Assembly (NCBI GenBank): GCA_023150895.1
Contig: JAKLJY010000001.1
Span: forward strand, 124,001-188,000
DNA from: Myxococcota bacterium
Lineage (GTDB): Bacteria; Myxococcota_A; Bradymonadia; UBA7976; UBA1532
Direction: 5' to 3'
DNA length: 64,000 nt
A model generated the notes under the pieces. The model worked only from the letters and a program-made list of their open reading frames with translations, was not told the DNA's origin and searched no databases. A program made the position numbers and the translations under genes. Positions 42,851 through 54,800 of this stretch are shown one piece after another; position 1 is the first letter of the stretch, and each line of letters starts with the position of its first letter.

Positions 42851-43390
42851 ATGCCCTCGACCTCCGTTCGCCTGCTCGCCCTTGCCGGGACCCTTCTGGT
42901 CATGCCGGCCTGCAAGCCCAAGTCCGCGCCCCCACCGGTCGACCCGGCGGAAGCCGCTGCTGCGAGCCTGCCACCGGCGCGCATCGACCTGCCCGCCCCC
43001 ATCAAGCTCGAGGGCACGCTGCCCCCCGAGACCCACGCCGATGGCAAGATGCGCATCGACGGACTCCTCGCCCGCCGCGAGAAGTACATCGGGCAGAAGA
43101 TCGTCGTTCGGGGCTTCCTGGTCGAGAAATACGAGCCGCCGAAGGACGCGAAGCGCTTCCTCCAGAACCACGGCTATCTGGCAGATACGCCGGCGGGGGG
43201 TGACAAGCGCCTGTTGCTCACCGGCCTGCGCGATGGCGTGCGGGATGCGCTCGTCGTCGGGACGGAGTACGTGATCACGGGCGAGTTTGCGCAGCGTTCC
43301 GACGACGGGTTCGTCAACTCACTCGGCCTGCTGATCTTCGAGAGCGCCGAGGGACTCGAGATCCCCGACGACAAGAACCGGAAGCGCTGA
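42851..43390 (+). CDS. Lipoprotein with OB-fold-like domain
   Basis: 179 residues from the ATG at 42851 (AAAGGA 12 bases upstream; an in-frame ATG at 42839 overlaps the helicase stop and cannot be excluded). Lipobox MPAC. After a Pro/Ala linker, residues ~65-175 look like an OB fold (KYIGQKIVVRGFLVEKYEPP, DALVVGTEYVITGEFAQRS, GLLIFESAE). Function unknown; coupled to the helicase only by position. Confidence 0.75.
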   Translation: MPSTSVRLLALAGTLLVMPACKPKSAPPPVDPAEAAAASLPPARIDLPAPIKLEGTLPPETHADGKMRIDGLLARREKYIGQKIVVRGFLVEKYEPPKDAKRFLQNHGYLADTPAGGDKRLLLTGLRDGVRDALVVGTEYVITGEFAQRSDDGFVNSLGLLIFESAEGLEIPDDKNRKR

Positions 43391-43423
43391 GTTTACCGCC
43401 TCTGGCGGCATCGAGCGCCGGGC

Positions 43424-44848
43424 TCAGACCCGAGGTCCGACCTTCTCGGCCGTGAGGATGATCCGGTTGCTCTCCGGCCCGAAGAAGGCCCCCGGCGTGT
43501 GCCGGCTGCCCGAGATCTCGCGGACCTCGAAGCCGACCATCTGGAACATCCGCACGAGCTCGTGCAAGGCATACAGGCGCATGGAGATGTTGTACTCGCG
43601 CTGCATGCCGTCGGCGAAGACCGCGAATCGCTTGATCGCGAGACGGCTCGTCAGGTGGTCGAATTCGATGTCTTCCTGAACGAGGCAGCCATCGCCTTCC
43701 CACCAGTTCCGGGTGGGAATCCCGCGCAGCGCGTAGTCCCGATTGGCGACGTCGAGAATGAACCGGCCGCCGCGCTTCAACGCATCGTGCACGCCCCGGA
43801 GCACCATGAGATTCTCGGGCTCCGTGAAGAAGCCGAAGCTACTGTCGAAGCAGTAGATCCCATCGAAGACGTCGCGGAAGTTCAGGTCGCGCATGTCCCC
43901 ATGCACGAACTTGATGGCCAATGCGTTGGCTTGGGCTCGTCCGAGGGCGGCCTTGAGCATGTCGAGGCTGAGATCGAGCCCGACGACCTCGTACCCTTTG
44001 GCCGCCATCGGCACGGTATGTCGGCCGTACCCGCAGCAAAGGTCGAGAACACGCGCACCCGCGCCGAGTTTCAGGGCGGACTCGATGAGCGTGACTTCCG
44101 CCGCCGTCGAGGGTCCGAGGCGCTGCGGATGCGCGAGGAAGTAGTCGTTCCCGAAGAGCTCCGCGAACCATGCCCCCGCCGTCGGCGTGCGTCGAACCGT
44201 CGCGCTCTTGCGCGCCAGGCTGAGGATGGTGTCGACTGCCAGTGCCGGATCGAGATCGACGGCGTTGTCCGGCAACGCGATTCGGGCAGCCGGCTCGGTA
44301 TCGTCGGGGATTTCGATGCTCTCGTCCGCGTCGGGCGTCGGCGTCTCGAGCCGAGGCGCAGCGGACGTCGGCGCAGCGACGGGCGGCGGTGGGGGCTCCG
44401 GTCGCGGCGGAGAAGGCACCGGCGGGGGACTCGACGGCGCCTGGGCAACGACGGGGCGCAATGCCCCGCCGTCGCTCGGCCCACACGGGGCATCGTCGAC
44501 CCGGAAGGCGTCGGTCAGAACGACGTCGTACCCCCCGGCGTCGGACTGCACCGCGGGACTCTCCGCCCTGGCTTGGGCCAACTCGAGCTCAACGGAATCC
44601 GTGTTGCGGCGGCTTGCCCGCCGGGAGCCGGTCGTCGCGCCGGGGCTGCCCTTGCGGCGTTTGAAGACGGCGGCGAGCGGTGCCGCAGCGGGGTCGTCCG
44701 CGGCAAAGGCCGGATCGGGAACGACGCCATGGTCTTCCGAGGGCGCGGGTAGGGCCGAAGCCTCGGCCGCAGACGCCGGTGCCGGCTGAGCGGACCCATC
44801 GTCGGGGCGCGGAATCTCGGGCTTCTCGTCTGACTCGTCCGGCAGCAC
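43424..44848 (-). CDS. SAM-dependent methyltransferase with long disordered N-terminus
   Basis: 474 residues from a GTG at 44848. The first ~210 residues are Pro/Ala/Asp-rich and lack predicted order. The C-terminal ~250 residues are a class I methyltransferase: motif I ARVLDLCCGYGRHTV, post-I VVGLDLSLDMLKAAL, motif II FDGIYCFDSSFGFFTE, then RFILDVANRDY. Closest in style to methyltransferase domain 25/11 proteins acting on small molecules. Substrate unknown. 96 bases after the decarboxylase gene, with a GGGGGC/GCCCCC hairpin in the gap. Confidence 0.85.
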   Translation of the reverse strand: MLPDESDEKPEIPRPDDGSAQPAPASAAEASALPAPSEDHGVVPDPAFAADDPAAAPLAAVFKRRKGSPGATTGSRRASRRNTDSVELELAQARAESPAVQSDAGGYDVVLTDAFRVDDAPCGPSDGGALRPVVAQAPSSPPPVPSPPRPEPPPPPVAAPTSAAPRLETPTPDADESIEIPDDTEPAARIALPDNAVDLDPALAVDTILSLARKSATVRRTPTAGAWFAELFGNDYFLAHPQRLGPSTAAEVTLIESALKLGAGARVLDLCCGYGRHTVPMAAKGYEVVGLDLSLDMLKAALGRAQANALAIKFVHGDMRDLNFRDVFDGIYCFDSSFGFFTEPENLMVLRGVHDALKRGGRFILDVANRDYALRGIPTRNWWEGDGCLVQEDIEFDHLTSRLAIKRFAVFADGMQREYNISMRLYALHELVRMFQMVGFEVREISGSRHTPGAFFGPESNRIILTAEKVGPRV

Positions 44849-44944
44849 TGATCCGTCCGCGTTTCTGAGGGGGCGCCGGCCCCCTGCCGGTCACGGCCAA
44901 TTCACGGCATTGACGACCACTTTAACACGCGTGCGACGTCTTCC

Positions 44945-45802
44945 CTACTTTTGTGACCGCCGGCGCGTGATCGCTTGTCCCATCCGGATCGGCATGCCGG
45001 GCTCCAGGGCCTCGAACTCGAGGTCGCCGTGGGCGAACAAGACGATGGCCGTCGAGCCGAGGTGAAAGATGCCCAGTTCGTCGCCCCGCGTGACGGCAAT
45101 GGGCGGGGCGTAGGCCTTGGTCCCGCCGCCGCCGCCGCGGTTCGTCTCGAGCGCAGTGTCGTAGGAGGCGGTGATGTGTCCGACCGAGGTCGCGCCGACC
45201 ATGACCGTTGCGACCTCGCCGGCGGACCCGCGCACGAACGTCACCAAGCGCTCGTTGACGCAGAAAAGGTCGTCGATGTTGTCGACGGCAGCACGATTCA
45301 CGGGCCAGAGGTGACCAGGGATGTGCCGCGCCTGGAAGACCTCCCCTTCGACCGGGTGATGGACCCGGTGGTAGTCTCGGGGGCTCAGATAGACGGTGAC
45401 CCAGGCGCCGCGCTCGAACCGCCGGGCATCCGCCGTGTCTCCGAGAAGTTCGTCGAGCCGATACTGCCGCCCCTTCGCTTGCAGGAGCGTCCCGTTGTCG
45501 ATGTAGCCGAAGTTGAGCACGCGTCCGTCTGCCGGCGAAACGGCCACTCCCGGGCGTCGGTCGACGGGACGGGCACCCAACCGCAGGCGACGAATGAAGA
45601 ACGCACCGAGATTCTCGAAGGCAGACAGCGGTTGTTCGGCCTCTTCGAGGTCGATGTCGTACATGCGCGCAAACGTGCGCACGCTGAGACGTGCAATGGG
45701 TTTCGGGAGGGGCGCGTGCGCCGCGGCGCCGACGGCCCGACTCCACGCGTTCTTGGGCAGCAGACGCAGCGCGCCGAGATAGAGGGCGTCCTTCACGGTC
45801 AC
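44945..45802 (-). CDS. psd: Phosphatidylserine decarboxylase
   Basis: 285 residues from a GTG at 45802, which overlaps the giant TPR gene's stop as GTGA. Makes phosphatidylethanolamine from phosphatidylserine at the inner membrane. Typical motifs: SPADGRVLNFG, YLSPRDYHRVHHPVEG (catalytic Asp/His region), NERLVTFV and the self-cleavage site FHLGSTAIVLF, where the Ser of LGST becomes the pyruvoyl group. Length and motifs match the proteobacterial type I enzyme. Confidence 0.95.
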   Translation of the reverse strand: MTVKDALYLGALRLLPKNAWSRAVGAAAHAPLPKPIARLSVRTFARMYDIDLEEAEQPLSAFENLGAFFIRRLRLGARPVDRRPGVAVSPADGRVLNFGYIDNGTLLQAKGRQYRLDELLGDTADARRFERGAWVTVYLSPRDYHRVHHPVEGEVFQARHIPGHLWPVNRAAVDNIDDLFCVNERLVTFVRGSAGEVATVMVGATSVGHITASYDTALETNRGGGGGTKAYAPPIAVTRGDELGIFHLGSTAIVLFAHGDLEFEALEPGMPIRMGQAITRRRSQK

Positions 45803-48800
45803 TCCAGCCCCGCGAGCGCCACCTTGCTCGGGGCGTGTTCGGGGTCGTAGCCGAGGGCGCGATTGAACATGTCCTTGGCCTTGCGCGGGTCCCCCAGCTT
45901 CTGCCGCAGGACACCGAGGTGGAAGAAGATGTCCACGCGCTGCTCGTTGGACTCGATGTTCATCTGGTGCAGCAACATCGTCTGGAAAATCTTCAGCGCC
46001 TTGTCCCAATTCTCCTTGCGGAAGTGGAGCTTCCCGAGACGGAAGAGGTTGGGCAGGTAGGTCGCGTCGTAGTCGAAACACTCCGTGTAGTACTGGAGCG
46101 CGGCCGCTTCATCCCCCTTCTCTTCCGCCACGCGACCCATCTGGAAGTTGTAGGTGAAGAGTTCCTTGAACCGCCGCTCTCCCTTGAGACGTTCGATCGT
46201 CCGAAGCAGGACGGGCTCCGCATCGCCGAACCGACCCTCCGCCAGATAGGCCGCCAGGAGCGCATCGTTGACCTTCGCCTCCGTCGGCGCCAGGCCGGCC
46301 GCTTCTTCGAGCGCGCCGATGCGGCTCGCAGCGTCGCCGAGCTTCTCCGCGAGCGTGGCCATCTGCAAGAGAACGGGCACGCGGTCCCGACCCTCGAGCG
46401 TCGCCCGCCGTTGCCCCAGGAGCCCGAAGGCCTCGCGGTCATCGCCCGCGGCTTCGGCCAGACGCAGCAGCGCCGCCAACGCCTCGCCGTCCCGGGCCTC
46501 CGCGACCGCCTGCTGGAGACGCACCTTCGCGTCCTCGACCCGATCGAGACGGTCGAGGTAGAGAAGCCCCAACCGTCGCAACGCCTCAGCGCGTTCCGGA
46601 CCGGGGCTGCCATGCTCGATCGCCCGGGAGAGCGCGGCGGCGCACTTCTCCCACTCGCCACTCTGCTCGTGCAATCGGGCGAGCACCGTCAGTGCGCGCA
46701 GATGGTTCGGGTCGGTTTCCAGGACCTGGTTCAGGGCGGACACGGCCAGATCCGCGTCCATCAGGTGGGCCTGGGCCACGTCGGCGATCTGGACCAGTGT
46801 CGAGACGACGCGGGCGTCATCGTTCTGGCTTCGGAGAACTTCGACGTGGGTTCGGAGCATGTCGACGAGGTCGAACCAGCGTGCCGTCTGCGCGTAGAGG
46901 CGCTCGAGGTGCCCCACCGCTCCGAGGTCGCCGGGCGCGATCTCGTGCACCTGCCGGTAGTATTCGATCGCAGACTCGGCGTTTCCGAGTCGCACATCCG
47001 CGTTCTCGCCGAGGGCGCGCAGAAGCGGGGCACGTTCCGCGTCGGTCTCGATGAGGGTCAGCTCCTTGACGAGGACGTCTTGCAGGCGGTCCCAGGCGGC
47101 GTCTTCCTCGTAGACGGCCCGCAGGGTGCGCACGGCCTCGAGATCGTCGGGCGCGAGTTCGATGACCTTCTCCAGCGACTCGGCCGCGAGCCGACGGTCG
47201 CCGAGCTGGTCGCGCGCCAGACTCGCCATGCGGCGGTGCAGCATCGCGAGTGCGTCGCCGTCGTAGGTGATCTCGGCAATCCGCGACAGGACCCCGTGAA
47301 GGGCCGTCCAGTTCCCCGACAGTTCATGCAGATCTTCGAGGGCGCGAAGTGCATCTGCGTCCGCCTCGTCGAGGGCGAGGACCTCTTCATAGGCGGCGAC
47401 GGCCGCGGGCACGTCCCCGAGCTTCTCCGCGCAAAGTGCGGCGAGCCGGCGAAGGCGCTCGCGCTTCTCATCGAGGTCGTAGAGCAACTCCGCCTTGCGT
47501 CGGTGAATCTCCGCGAGCCGCGGCCAGACCTCGGACTCGGTGTAGATCTCCTCGAGCGCGTCGAGCGCCTTCGAATTGTTCGCGTCGATCCCGAGAACGG
47601 CGACGTAGCGCTCCGCGGCGCGGAAGGTGTCCCGCAGGCGCCCACGACTCCAGTGCGCGACATCCAGAAGATCCGCGACGCGCAACTCCGGATCCGTGAT
47701 CCGCGGCTGGACCGCATCGACGGCGGCCGCAAGGCGTTCCCACGCCCCCCGCTCCGTCGCCACCCGGACGAGGGCCTTGCGGATGTCCTCGTCGAGCGGG
47801 TTGGCGTCGAATGCGCGCAGGAGGCACTCGAGTGCACCATCGGCATCCTGGAGGCGCGTCGATCGCAGCTCGGCCGAGGCCATCCACAGGCGGGCCTGTT
47901 CGAGTCGGTCCGACGTGAGCTCGATGCGCATCTCGCACAAGATCGCGAGCTTGTCGTGGGCGTCGCGCTCCCGGTAGATGGGCTCGAGCACCTCGGCAAT
48001 GGCGGCGCGATGCTCGAGATGCACCGCGAGGCGCTCCATGGCCTCGAGGGCGTACGCGTGGTCGCCCCGCTCCCAGAGAATGGACCGGTAGAGTTCGATC
48101 GCCTGCGGGACTTCGTTGCGCACCACCTCGAGCAGGTACCCGAGGCGGAAACGGAGGTCCGTGCTGTCGTCGGACGAGCCGAGTTCGATCTCGCGACGCA
48201 GCACGTCGATGAGGGCCTCCCAGTCCTGGCGCGACTGGTAGAGGCGATCGAGCGCGCCGAGCGCCTCGCGATCGTAGGGGTCGCCGCGCAGGACCGCCTG
48301 CCAGGCTTCGATCGCCCGGTCCGGACGCGAGAGCTTGGCGTCCTGCAGGCGTGCGAGGCGGCGGTTCAGCCCCCGGCTGACCTCGGCATCGAGGGCCGCC
48401 GGAATCTGCTCTTCGTAAGCGCCCGCGAGGGCCTCGTGGGCGCCGAGTTCGTCCGCGAGGTCGTGCAGTGCATTGACGATCTCGTCGTCTGCGGGGTCTT
48501 CCTGGAACGCGCGGAGGTAGCTCTCGAAGGCGCTCCGGGGGTGCTTCAGGACCTCGTATCGCAGGCGCGCGAGCCGCTTGAGCAGTTCGAGGCGCTCGAC
48601 CCGGTCGTCGAGGTCGAGCAGTTGCAGTTCGTACACGCGAGCGAGCAGTTCGGGCTGACCCTTGGTCTCATAGTGGGGCTCGAGCATACGGCTCGCGCCG
48701 AGGCGATGGCGCTCGTGACCGAGCAGCCGTTCCAGGGCGCTCCTCGCGTCCGTGAAGTCCGGGTTTCGCGCGAGGATCTGGCCGTAGAGTTCGATGGCCT

Positions 48801-51800
48801 GCTCGACCTGCCCGAGGTGGTGTTCGAGAACGTCCGCGATCCGGAGATCGAGCGCGTCGACGCGGCGCGCGGCGGCCGAGCGTTTGTCTTCCGCCAGGAG
48901 TGCCCGCTCCGTCTCGAGCAGATCGATGAGCTCGCCCCAACGCAGCTCCCGGCTGTACAGGCGGTCGAGCGCCTCCATGGACCGCCGATCGCGTGCGTCG
49001 GTCTCGAGCACCGAACGATAGGTCAGGATCGTCTCGTTCGCGTCGTTCAGCTGCTCCTCGCAGACCCGTGCGATCCGGAACAGGATTTCCTTGCGCTCGT
49101 CGTCGTCGGCGGCGACCTCGAGCTTTTCCCGGAGAACCTCGACGAGCAGCGTCCAGTTTCCGGTGCGCTCATAGAGGCGAATCAGGGCCTCGATCGCGTT
49201 CTGGTCCTCCGGATCCTCTTCGAGCACCCGCCGATAGGTCTGAATCGCCTGATCGGGCCGGTCGAGCACGTCTTCCCAGATCTCGCAAATGCGATAGAGG
49301 AGTTCCTTCTTCTCGAGCACGTCCCGCGCGAAATCGGCCTTGCGGGAGAGCACCGTGACCAGGTCGTGGTACCGGCGCTCGGCCGCGAAGAGCCGTTCGA
49401 GCGCGTTGAGCGACTCGGCGTTGGCCTCGTCGATGAGCAGCACGCGCCGGTAGCAGTCGATCGCGCGCTCGGCATCGCGGAGTTTGTGATCGTAGGTCCG
49501 GGCGACCTTCAGCAGGATCTGCGTGGCCCCGTCGAGGTCGTCGTACCCTTCGATGCCCCCGAGGTACGCTTCGACCAGTTGCGCCCAGGCGTTCTGCGAC
49601 TCGGCGAGACGATCGAGGTCCCGCTGCAGGTCGAGGTTTCCGTAGTCTTCCGCGAAGGCACGCGCAAACGCCTGGAAGGCCGCGGCCGGCGCCGAGAGCT
49701 TCTCTTCGTAGGTCTTGGCGATCCGGACCAGGGTCTCGAGCCGCCGCCAGCGATCGGTCTCGTAGCCGAGCTGCACTTCGAGCATGCCGATCCAGTCGGG
49801 CCACTGACCACGGCTCTCGTAGATGGGCTCGAGGACCTCGGCGACCTTGCGGCGCAGGGGGTGGTCCGGCGCCTTGTCGGAGAGTTCGAGGACCATGCGT
49901 TCGAGCGCCCCGAGTGAGGGCTCGTGCTCGGGCTGCTCTTCCTGCAGGACACTCTGCCACGCCTCGACGGCGCCCTCCGCATCCCCGAGGCGCCCTTCGA
50001 GGACCTCGCCGAGCCGGTGAAGGAGCGCGGCCCGCGGGGCCGCCTCGGTCGCGAAACGGATCTCCTCGCGGAGGAGGTCCGCGAGCTCCGGCCACGCCTC
50101 GCGCGCCGTGTAGAACCGTTCGAGGGCACGGAACGCCTGCGCATTGTCGTTCTCGATCGCGAGAACCTCGCGCCAGATGCCGATCGCCCGCGGAATGTCG
50201 TCGAGGACGTCTTCGAGGAGCTGGCAGACCTTGAACAGCAGGCCCTTCTTCTCCTCGACGTCCGCGGCCTCTTCCGAGAGGCGCAGGTAGAGGGCAACGA
50301 GATCGTCCCAGGCGGCCGTCCGGCTGTAGAGGTCAATCAGCGCACCGACCGCAGCGCGGTTCTCGGGCTGAAGCGCCAGGACCTGCTGGTAGACCTCGCG
50401 GGCGGCGGCGTCCTGACCCCGCTGGAACTCCTCGGTCAGACCGAGTTCGAGAAGCAAGGCGACCTTCAAATCGACCGCGTCGAGCCCGGCAATGACGTCC
50501 CGCAGCAGCGAGGCGAGCGCGTCGAAGCGCCCCGCCTTCTGCGCGAGACGCCGGAGCGCCTCCCGATTCTCTTCATGCTCCGGCTGAACCTGCAAGACCC
50601 GGCCACAGGTCTCGAACGCAGCGGCGGCATCGCCGAGGCGGGTCTCCTGCAGCCGAGCAATCTCCCGCAGGACATCGACCCGCTCAATCGGATCTTCCCG
50701 GAGGTTGGCCTGCCGGACCTCGAGCACCCGCACGAGGCGCGCGTCGTCTCCCTCGGCGCGGTACACCGGCTCGAGAAGGCTGCCGACCGACGTCCGTTCG
50801 ACACCGACCGCGGCCGCCGCGTCGTCCGACTCGAACAGGGCCTCGAGGGCCCCACGGGTGGCCGCATGTCCCGGAAGGTCGCCGAGGATGCCGCCATAGA
50901 TTTCCAACGCCCGCGGGCCCTCCGAAAGGAATCGCTGGCAGGTGTCGGCGAGCTTGAACTCGACTTCAGCCTGCGCGACGCGGTTCTCGGCGATGCTTGC
51001 CCGGTGCTCATAGAGCGCGGCGACCTCCGCCCAACGCTCGGACGCCGAGAGGAGACGCTCGAGTTCGTCGAGGGCGAACACGTCGCGATCATCGAGCAGG
51101 AGGACCCGGCGGTGGGTCGAGACGGCCGACGGGAGGTCGGCCAACGCGTTCTCGAAGAGGTTCGCGATGTGGTAGAGGAGGAGCTTGCGTTCGTCGAGGT
51201 CGGTCGTCAGCGCGAGCTTGCGGTCGATGATCTCGATCTGGTCCCCGACGTCGCCCGTTTGCTCGTAGAGCGCCTCGAGGGCGTCGAGCGCGGCGAGGTT
51301 CTCGTTCTCGAGGAGCAGAACCTCCCGGTACTCGTCGATCGCTCGACCGGCGTCTTCGATCTGGTCCCGCAGGATGGCCGCCCGGGTCGAGCGCAACACG
51401 ACGGCGCGGGCGGGCGCGATGATGACGCCCTCACCGAGGAGTTCGACGAGCGCCTCCCATGCGCCGACCAGCGACGCGAGCCGCACGAGTTCGGGCTCGA
51501 ACTCGGCTCGCGCCTCCCCCTGCCGCCAAGCCTCCGCGAGCGCATTCAGCGCGGCCGCGGGGTCTTCGAGGCGCTGTTCCTCGAGTTCCGAGACCCGCAC
51601 GAGCGTCGCGACCCGCTCCGCGGGTTCGTCGAGGTCCTGCAGCGTCCCGAGGAGAACGTCGCGCAGCACCGCCCAGTCGCCGGCACGCTCGTAGATCGGA
51701 AGCAGGATTCGAGCGGCCGTGAGGCGGACCTCGGGCACCGAGAGCAGGGCCTCCAGCGAGCGGCGCGCCGGGTCGTGGCCGGGCGTCCGGCCGAGCACGG

Positions 51801-54800
51801 CGCGGAACGCCGAGATCGAGCGTTCGGGCTCCCCGAGATGCGTCCGGAGAAGCTCGCCGATCCGATACTCGAACGCATCGCGCGAACCCGTATCCGTCGC
51901 GAGTTCGCGTTCACGTTCGAGCACTTCGAGGAGATCAACCCACGCCTCGAGCGCGCCGTACAGGCGGTCGAGCGCGGCGAGCGCCGTCGTGTCGTCCGGG
52001 TCCAGCTCCAGAACGTCACGATGAATCTGAACGGCCTCCGCGGGCCGCCCGAGCTGCTCTTCGGTGACGGAGGCGGCCTTGAACGAAAGCGCCTTCTTCT
52101 TGGCCACGTCTGCGGAGCGCTCCGCATGATCGAGCAGGATGGCAACGAGCTCCGACCAGCGCTCGACCGCCGGATAGAGGCGTTCGAGCGCTTCGTGCGC
52201 GCGCAGATCCGAAGGCGTGATTTCGGTGTGGATCTGGACGTAGGTCTCGATCGCGAGGTCGGGACGACCGAGCAGCGTTTCTTGCAGCTCCGCGAGGCGA
52301 AACGCCAGGGCCGCGCTCTCGGCGGGCGTCCCCGCGAGGCGCGCGCGGATCGCGACCACCTCGACGAGTGCATCGACGTCTCCGACCCGCTCGAAAAGGC
52401 GATCGAGATTCACGAGCGCAGCCGCGTCGTCGGGCCACTCCTCGAGGATTCGGCGGTTGTATCCGATGGCGAGCGTCAGATCGCCGACGCGGTGCTCCTG
52501 GACCTCCGCCACACGGGCGAGCATGTCACGTCGGAGGGCGGGCTCGAGGTCGAGCGCACGGTCCGGCTCGAGGCCCTGCGCGAGCACGTCTCCGAGCTGC
52601 GCCCAAGCGTCCAGGCTCTCGGCGAGGCGGGTCATCTCGGACAAGAGCCCGACCTCGCCATAGGCCTCGCGGAAGGCGGCGGCATATTCGCCGAACGCCG
52701 TGCGCGGCGAGCCCTCACGCGTCTCGGATAGACGAGCGATGCGGGTGTGAAGCTCGACACGATCGGCGGGCGAACCCGCATCTCCCAAGCGGACCCGGCA
52801 GAGGGCAATCTCCTTGTGCCAGGCGTCCCGCGAGACATAGACCGGCTCGAGAACGTCGCACGCCCGGGTGCGGAGGGCGACGTCTGCCGGTCTCCCGTGC
52901 GCCGAGAGGAGATGCTCGAGGGCTTCGACGGTGGGATCGTGATCGGGCGCGAGCGCGAGGACCTCGGCATAGCGTTCGAGGGCCTCGTCCGTCCGGCCGA
53001 GGTGACGCTCGAGAACGAGCGCGAGCTGGTACGTCAGTGGCACGCGGTTCTCGGGCGTCGCGCTTTCGAGGCGCCCGGTCAGGAGGTCGGCGAGTTCACT
53101 GAATCGACCGGTGTTGCGGTAGATGCGCTCGAGGGCCGCCAGCGCGCGCTCGTCGCCCGGAGCCGCCTCGTGAATGCGACGATAGGCGTCGATCGCGCCG
53201 TCCGGGTTCTCGAGAACCTCCTCCATGAGGTCGCCGATCCGAAACAGCAGCGCCACGCGGTCATTGGATGCCTCGAGCAGGGCGAGTTTGCGCTCGCACA
53301 CGTCGACGAGCCCGGGCCAGTCCTCGAGTCGGGTCGTCAGGCGATCGACGACGTCGAGCAACTCGAGATCGTCGCCGACGGCGCCGAGCACGCGGTTCAA
53401 CATCTCCCGGGCATCGGCGAAACGCGCGAGGCGCTCTTCGAGCAACTCGGCGTAGCGCCGGCTGTACATCGCCGCCTGCGGAACGTCGGGCCCCGCGTCC
53501 GAACCGCCGAGGGCGAACCCGCCGTACAACGTCGCGAGTTCCTCCCAGGTGCCGAGTTCCCCCGCGAGGCGTTCGAGCTCGCGACGAACGGAGCCGTCGC
53601 CGCGGTCCTCCCCGAGCAGGCGCTGCCAGGTCTGGAAGGCACCCCGAGGGTCCGAGAGCTGATGCTCACGAAGCTCGGCGACCTCGCGCAGGACGCGACA
53701 CCGGAAGGCCGCATCGTCGGAGCCTTCGACCTGAAGCTCGAGGACCTGCCGCAGGGACGACCACTTCTCGCTGCGCCGCATGTGCGGTTCGAGGACCCGG
53801 GCAGCCTCGGCGGAGAGTTCGGTCTCCAGGAATCGCTCGAGAGCGGTCACGGCCCCCAGGTGATCGGGCGCTTGCTCCAGCACCGCGGCGTACCGCGAAA
53901 GCGCCGACGCCGCCAGGTCGCGGCGTTCGTCGAGTTGACCCAAGCGGAACAGGAGCGACGCGACGTCGCCCACGTTCGTCGTCAGGGCCCGCTCCGCCTC
54001 GACCCATCGGCTGATCGCGGACAGATCGCCGGCGCGCTCCGCGATTCGCTGCAGACCGCGGATGGCTTCGAGGTTCGTGCGATCGAGCGCGTGGAGTTGC
54101 TCCCAGGCCGCTTGCGCGGCATCCGCGTCGTCCCGGACGGTCTCGTGCAACTGCCCGATCTCCGCCAGAATGGCGGACTGCATGGGCAACGCATCGGCGA
54201 GTTCGAGCTGACGGGTGAAGACGGCGAGGAGCTCGTCCCATTGCCCGAGACGTTTGTAGAGCGCGACGAGCGCGTCGAGCACCTCCGGCGCATCTCCGGC
54301 CAACGACCGGATGCGTTCGAGGTGACCGGCCGCGTCTGCGAAGCGCCCGAGTTCCTCGGCACACGCCTCGGCGAGCACCCGTCGCATCCGGACCTCGACC
54401 TCTGCCGCGGGATGCAGATCGGCGAGCGCCCCGAGCAGTTCGACGAGACCCTCCCAGTTGCCGACGAGCGCCGCCGTCCGGCGGGCCTCGAACAGCAAGT
54501 CCGAGCGCTCGGGCGCGGCCTCGAGGGCGCGGGCGTAGTACGCGAACGCGTGCGGCAGATCGCCGCGGCGGAGTTCGTGGACCTGTGCGAGGTCGACCAT
54601 CAGCGCGACGGGGTCCTCGGGATGCTGCCGCAGCAGGACCTCCAGGACCGCGACGAGGGCGTCCCACGCGCCGGTTTCGGCGTAGTGCGGGGCGAGGGTC
54701 CGGGCCGCTTCGACATGGTCCGGGTCCTCGGTCAGGACACGTTCCCAGCACTCGACGGCCGCGGCTTCGTTGTGAAGGTTGGCGCGGCAGATGCGGGCCA

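Noticed and set aside
43391-43423. Bidirectional terminator between the convergent lipoprotein and methyltransferase genes
   Set aside because: Only a 5-bp CCGCC/GGCGG hairpin without T-runs.
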